In this document: piece after piece, positions 61,134-64,000 of the stretch
Layout: each line of letters starts with the position of its first letter
Position numbering within the stretch: position 1 is the first letter of the stretch
Assembly (NCBI GenBank): GCA_040779335.1
Contig: JBFONV010000003.1
Location: 124,001 to 188,000 of the forward strand
DNA: 64,000 nt
From: JBFONV01 sp040779335
GTDB taxonomy: Bacteria; Pseudomonadota; Gammaproteobacteria; Enterobacterales; Alteromonadaceae
Direction: 5' to 3'
Program-made: the position numbers and the translations under genes
The notes under the pieces: generated by a model
The model's database searches: none
Seen by the model: the letters and a program-made list of their open reading frames with translations, nothing else
Told to the model about the DNA's origin: nothing

Positions 61134-62087
61134 ATGAATGAATCTAATAAACCTCAAGTCAAGTTTTACACTATTGATAGTGAAGATACTGGACAAAGAA
61201 TTGATAATTTTTTATTGAAAACCCTTAAAGGTGTGCCTAAAAGTCATATCTATCGTTTATTAAGAAAAGGCGAGATCCGGGTCAATAAAAAGCGTATTAA
61301 ACCTGAATATAAATTACTGCTCGATGATGTGCTAAGAGTGGCACCTATTCGTATCTCGGAAAAAACCAATGTTGTATCGACACAATTAAGCGTGGTGGCT
61401 AGTCTCGAGTCAAAAATATTATTTGAAGATGAGCGCTTAATTGTCATTAACAAACCGTCCGGCATGGCTGTGCACGGAGGCAGTGGCGTTAATTTTGGAC
61501 TAATAGAGGCCTTGCGTGCTTTAAGACCTGATGCCCGCATGCTTGAACTTGTTCATCGTTTAGATCGGGATACATCAGGCTGTTTGGTTATAGCTAAAAA
61601 GCGTTCAGCGTTGCGCCATTTACACGAACAACTGCGTAATAAAAAGGTACAAAAGTTTTATCATGCCTTGGTAAAAGGGCATTGGTCAAATAAGCTGACG
61701 CGAGTAACTGATGCGCTCAAGAAAAACGATCTTAAGTCAGGTGAGCGTGTAGTTATTGTTGATAACATTAACGGCAAAGAATCAGAAACTCGCTTTAAAG
61801 TGCTTCAGCACTATCAAAATGCGACACTGGTGAGAGCTTTTCCAGTAACAGGGCGAACTCATCAAATTCGTGTGCATTGTCAAATAAAAGGGCACTCAAT
61901 AGCTTGTGATGATAAGTACGGTCATGAATCCTTTGATGGGGAAATGAGAACTATTGGTTTAAAACGTTTGTTTTTGCATGCCGCGAGCATAGAGTTTACT
62001 CATCCGTCTACAGAACAAAGAATAAAAATCGAAGCACCTTTGGACGACAAGCTTCAGACAATATTAAGCCAATTGGTAAAAGTTTAG
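61134..62087 (+). CDS. rluC: 23S rRNA pseudouridine synthase RluC
   Basis: RluC modifies U955, U2504 and U2580 of 23S rRNA. The 317-residue protein has an N-terminal S4 domain (about 18-70, GQRIDNFLLKTLKGVPKSHIYRLLRKGEIRVNKKR), the catalytic motif ELVHRLDRDTSGCLVIAKKR with its Asp, and the C-terminal GRTHQIRVHCQIKGHSIACDDKYG. It is divergent from rne, the arrangement known in E. coli, which supports RluC over RluD. A HAD gene follows after 15 bases. Confidence 0.95.
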   Translation: MNESNKPQVKFYTIDSEDTGQRIDNFLLKTLKGVPKSHIYRLLRKGEIRVNKKRIKPEYKLLLDDVLRVAPIRISEKTNVVSTQLSVVASLESKILFEDERLIVINKPSGMAVHGGSGVNFGLIEALRALRPDARMLELVHRLDRDTSGCLVIAKKRSALRHLHEQLRNKKVQKFYHALVKGHWSNKLTRVTDALKKNDLKSGERVVIVDNINGKESETRFKVLQHYQNATLVRAFPVTGRTHQIRVHCQIKGHSIACDDKYGHESFDGEMRTIGLKRLFLHAASIEFTHPSTEQRIKIEAPLDDKLQTILSQLVKV

Positions 62088-62102
62088 CCGAGGAGACGTT
62101 TT

Positions 62103-62753
62103 ATGCACCAGTATAAATTGGTTGTTTTTGATTGGGATGGTACGCTCATGGACTCCATTGGGCGTATAGTTTCCTCCATGCAATCGGCGGCAAAAGCGGT
62201 GTTGTTGGAAAGCCCCTCTGACGAACAGGTAAAGTCGATAATTGGTATGAGTTTACCTAAAGCAATGAGTGTTTTATTTCCTCAAAGCACACATGAGCAA
62301 AGTGAACGTTTAGTGGCGCAATACAAAGAATACTATGTTGACTTAGATCCGACCCCGACCCCATTATTTGATAATGCTATTGCGCTGTTAGAACAATTAA
62401 GGCAACAAAATAAATTATTAGCTGTTGCAACGGGGAAAGGTCGTAATGGCTTAGAACGAGTTTTAAAAGCCAGTAATACCGACCATTTATTTCATGGCTA
62501 CCGTTGCGGAGATGAAGTGAGTTCTAAACCTGCTCCTGATATGTTAACCAGTTTATTGCAAGAGTTCGCTATCGAGCCGCACGAAGCAGTGATGATTGGC
62601 GACAGTACGTTAGACATGGAAATGGCGCACAACGCAGGTGTAGATCGAATTGGGGTTACCTTAGGTGTTCATGATGAACATAAATTATCTAAGTTTGCGC
62701 CCAAAGCAATTGTTAACTCTCTTCATGAATTACAAAAATTACTGGTTAGATAA
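62103..62753 (+). CDS. HAD-IA family phosphatase
   Basis: A 216-residue cytosolic HAD hydrolase: motif I VVFDWDGTLMDSIGRIVSSM, motif II AVATGKGRNGL, motif III KPAPDM and motif IV IGDSTLDMEMAHNAG. The DWDGTLMDS form and position directly after rluC, 15 bases away, are common in Vibrio and Alteromonadales. It resembles Gph/YniC-type small-molecule phosphatases, but the substrate is not known. GAGGAG stands 8 bases before its ATG. Confidence 0.9.
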   Translation: MHQYKLVVFDWDGTLMDSIGRIVSSMQSAAKAVLLESPSDEQVKSIIGMSLPKAMSVLFPQSTHEQSERLVAQYKEYYVDLDPTPTPLFDNAIALLEQLRQQNKLLAVATGKGRNGLERVLKASNTDHLFHGYRCGDEVSSKPAPDMLTSLLQEFAIEPHEAVMIGDSTLDMEMAHNAGVDRIGVTLGVHDEHKLSKFAPKAIVNSLHELQKLLVR

Positions 62754-62768
62754 GTTTATCTAACCAGT
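62741..62768 (-). terminator. Terminator between the HAD gene and maf
   Basis: ACTGGTTAGATAA (62741-62753) and TTATCTAACCAGT (62756-62768) are perfect 13-base arms that include the HAD stop codon. On the minus strand the stem continues into AATTTTTG, favouring termination of maf. Confidence 0.65.
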
Positions 62769-62781
62769 CACAATAATAACC

Positions 62782-63378
62782 TTATTGAGTATCTTGTAGA
62801 GCCAGTACGTTGATGTTGTGCTCTTTTAGTAATGCGACAAGTTTTATCAGGGGCAGACCAATGAGCGTATTGGGATCGTCACCCTCAAGCTTTTCAAATA
62901 AACAAATGCCTAATCCTTCACTTTTAAAGCTCCCTGCACAATTATAGGGTTGCTCTGCATTAAGATAATGAGTTATTTCGTCTAAAGACAAGAATTTAAA
63001 GTGCACGGTAAAAGGTTCAACAAGCGAAACTGTCTTTTTTAACAGACTATCGTACACACACAAGCCAGTGTAAAAGGTGACTGCTTTATTACTAAACCTC
63101 GTAAGCTGTTTGACAGCATTGTCGAAATTATGCGGCTTGCCTAAAATATCACCTTCACAAACCGCAACTTGGTCAGAGCCAATAATCAATGCATCATGAT
63201 ATTGCAAAGCGACGGCTTTAGCTTTCTCAATAGATAATCGCTCTACTAATTCTATCGGTGACTCACCCTCTTTGGCGGATTCATCAATATTGGGTTTTGC
63301 ACATTCAAAGGGGAGATTTAATTTTTCTAGTAAATTTTTTCTAAATGGAGAGGTCGAGCCTAAAACGAGTGTTTTCAT
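62782..63378 (-). CDS. yceF: Maf-family nucleotide pyrophosphatase (YceF, 7-methyl-GTP type)
   Basis: Maf proteins remove pyrophosphate from modified or non-canonical nucleotides. The 198-residue protein opens MKTLVLGSTSPFRKNLLEKLNLPFE, followed by NIDESAKEGESPIELVERLSIEKA, IIGSDQVAVCEGDILGKP and SLDEITHYLNAEQPYNCAGSFKSEGLGICLF. The SFKSEGLG form and position beside yceD and rluC identify the YceF (m7GTP) branch rather than YhdE. It is divergent from yceD. Confidence 0.93.
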   Translation of the reverse strand: MKTLVLGSTSPFRKNLLEKLNLPFECAKPNIDESAKEGESPIELVERLSIEKAKAVALQYHDALIIGSDQVAVCEGDILGKPHNFDNAVKQLTRFSNKAVTFYTGLCVYDSLLKKTVSLVEPFTVHFKFLSLDEITHYLNAEQPYNCAGSFKSEGLGICLFEKLEGDDPNTLIGLPLIKLVALLKEHNINVLALQDTQ

Positions 63379-63459
63379 GATAATTACTCAAAAAGTATTC
63401 AGATTATTGCTAATATAAGGGTGATCATACGTTTTTAAACAAAATAAGCTAATTTTCTT

Positions 63460-63488
63460 TTGACACATGGCGGTAGGGGCATTATTAT
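63460..63488 (+). promoter_or_regulatory. Consensus sigma-70 promoter of yceD with almost no leader
   Basis: TTGACA (63460-63465), a 17-base spacer and TATTAT (63483-63488). The predicted start of transcription near 63495 is about three bases before the yceD ATG at 63498, so this promoter would give a leaderless or nearly leaderless message. Confidence 0.7.
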
Positions 63489-63497
63489 GCGCGCCTT

Positions 63498-64000
63498 ATG
63501 CAGAATCTTAAGCTTCCGATAACAATAGACCCATTTAAAAGTGCTCAGCGCAGGCTAGAGTGCGATGGTGTTTTTGAATTATCGGGAATGAATAGATTGC
63601 TTGCTGCATGTCATTCATGTAGTGGGCAAGTTAAGGTTGATGTTAAGTTCGATGTGGATGAACTTCGCTTGGTAGTAATATCAGGGAAGGCGTCGGCATC
63701 AGTAGCATTAACTTGTCAGCGGTGCACTGAGGATTTTGAACAAGTGCTGGAAGTAGAGTTTATTTTTAGCCCTGTGAAAAATCCTGAAAAAGCTGCTGAA
63801 TTGCCGTCATATTATGACGCAATTGAATTAGATGAGAATGGTGAAGTTAACTTGCGTGAGTTAGTGGAAGATGAGCTTTTGCTTGCTATCCCATTAATTC
63901 CTAGGCACGAACTTGAAGACTGTCAGTCACCAGCCGACAGTGTTTGGGGTGAGTTGCCTGAGGAGCTTGATAAGCCGAATCCATTTGATGTATTAAAACA
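63498..64000 (+). CDS. yceD: 23S rRNA accumulation protein YceD (DUF177), 3' end cut
   Basis: The frame is open from ATG 63498 to the window end, about 167 codons of a protein near 173. It reads MQNLKLPITIDPFKSAQRRLE, then ALTCQRCTEDFEQVLEVEFIFSPV, VNLREL-VEDELLLAIPLIP and GELPEELDKPNPFDVLK, all matching YceD, which promotes 23S rRNA accumulation. The CxxC sites (CHSC, CQRC) may bind metal. No Shine-Dalgarno precedes the ATG. In relatives rpmF (L32) follows, beyond this window. Confidence 0.93.
   Translation, partial: MQNLKLPITIDPFKSAQRRLECDGVFELSGMNRLLAACHSCSGQVKVDVKFDVDELRLVVISGKASASVALTCQRCTEDFEQVLEVEFIFSPVKNPEKAAELPSYYDAIELDENGEVNLRELVEDELLLAIPLIPRHELEDCQSPADSVWGELPEELDKPNPFDVLK

Overview
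The window is chromosomal DNA of a marine gammaproteobacterium of the order Alteromonadales, most likely Colwelliaceae (Colwellia or Thalassotalea type). This is inferred from the AT-rich sequence, the protein sequences, and conserved gene blocks: gyrA next to ubiG; serC-aroA-cmk-rpsA-ihfB-lapA-lapB-pyrF; rne divergent from rluC; maf next to yceD; nrdA-nrdB-yfaE; metG divergent from mrp and dcd; rcsF-trmO; tesA divergent from ybbA-ybbP. Both ends cut genes: ybaK at the left, yceD at the right. No prophage, plasmid, rRNA or CRISPR array is visible. Most of the window is core genome.

Layout. 1-7 kb: ybaK end, a small orphan, a VOC protein with methylglyoxal synthase, and sbcD-sbcC. 7-15 kb: a MacAB-like ABC exporter (adaptor, ATPase, permease), then an NtrC-type activator and its NtrB-type kinase. 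A GG-N10-GC sigma-54 promoter with an upstream dyad precedes the exporter, and a 263-bp transposase-less MITE-like element flanked by CTAG lies between exporter and regulators. 15-22 kb: DMT permeases, a SlyD-type isomerase, a secreted amidohydrolase, a BlaI repressor with a BlaR1-type protease fused to a TonB domain, then trmO and rcsF. 22-27 kb: metG, mrp, dcd, yvcK. 27.4-28.2 kb: tRNA-Ala and four identical tRNA-Glu genes behind a consensus promoter. 28-36 kb: tesA/ybbA/ybbP, an AI-2E-type permease, yciB-yciI-LprI-like, and an M24 peptidase.

36.6-40.2 kb holds the most interesting signalling cluster: a STAS protein, a receiver-PP2C-kinase switch protein, and a receiver-GGDEF-Hpt protein. 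It resembles the HsbA/HsbR/HsbD (Pseudomonas) and CrsA/CrsR (Shewanella) partner-switching systems, but the histidine phosphotransfer domain is fused to the diguanylate cyclase. 40-46 kb: the aerobic ribonucleotide reductase operon, gph and ubiG. 46-57.4 kb: gyrA through a ComEA-like gene. 57.4-64 kb: rne with a long structured leader, rluC, a HAD phosphatase, maf and yceD.

All calls come from reading sequence and recognising motifs; no database search or folding was run.
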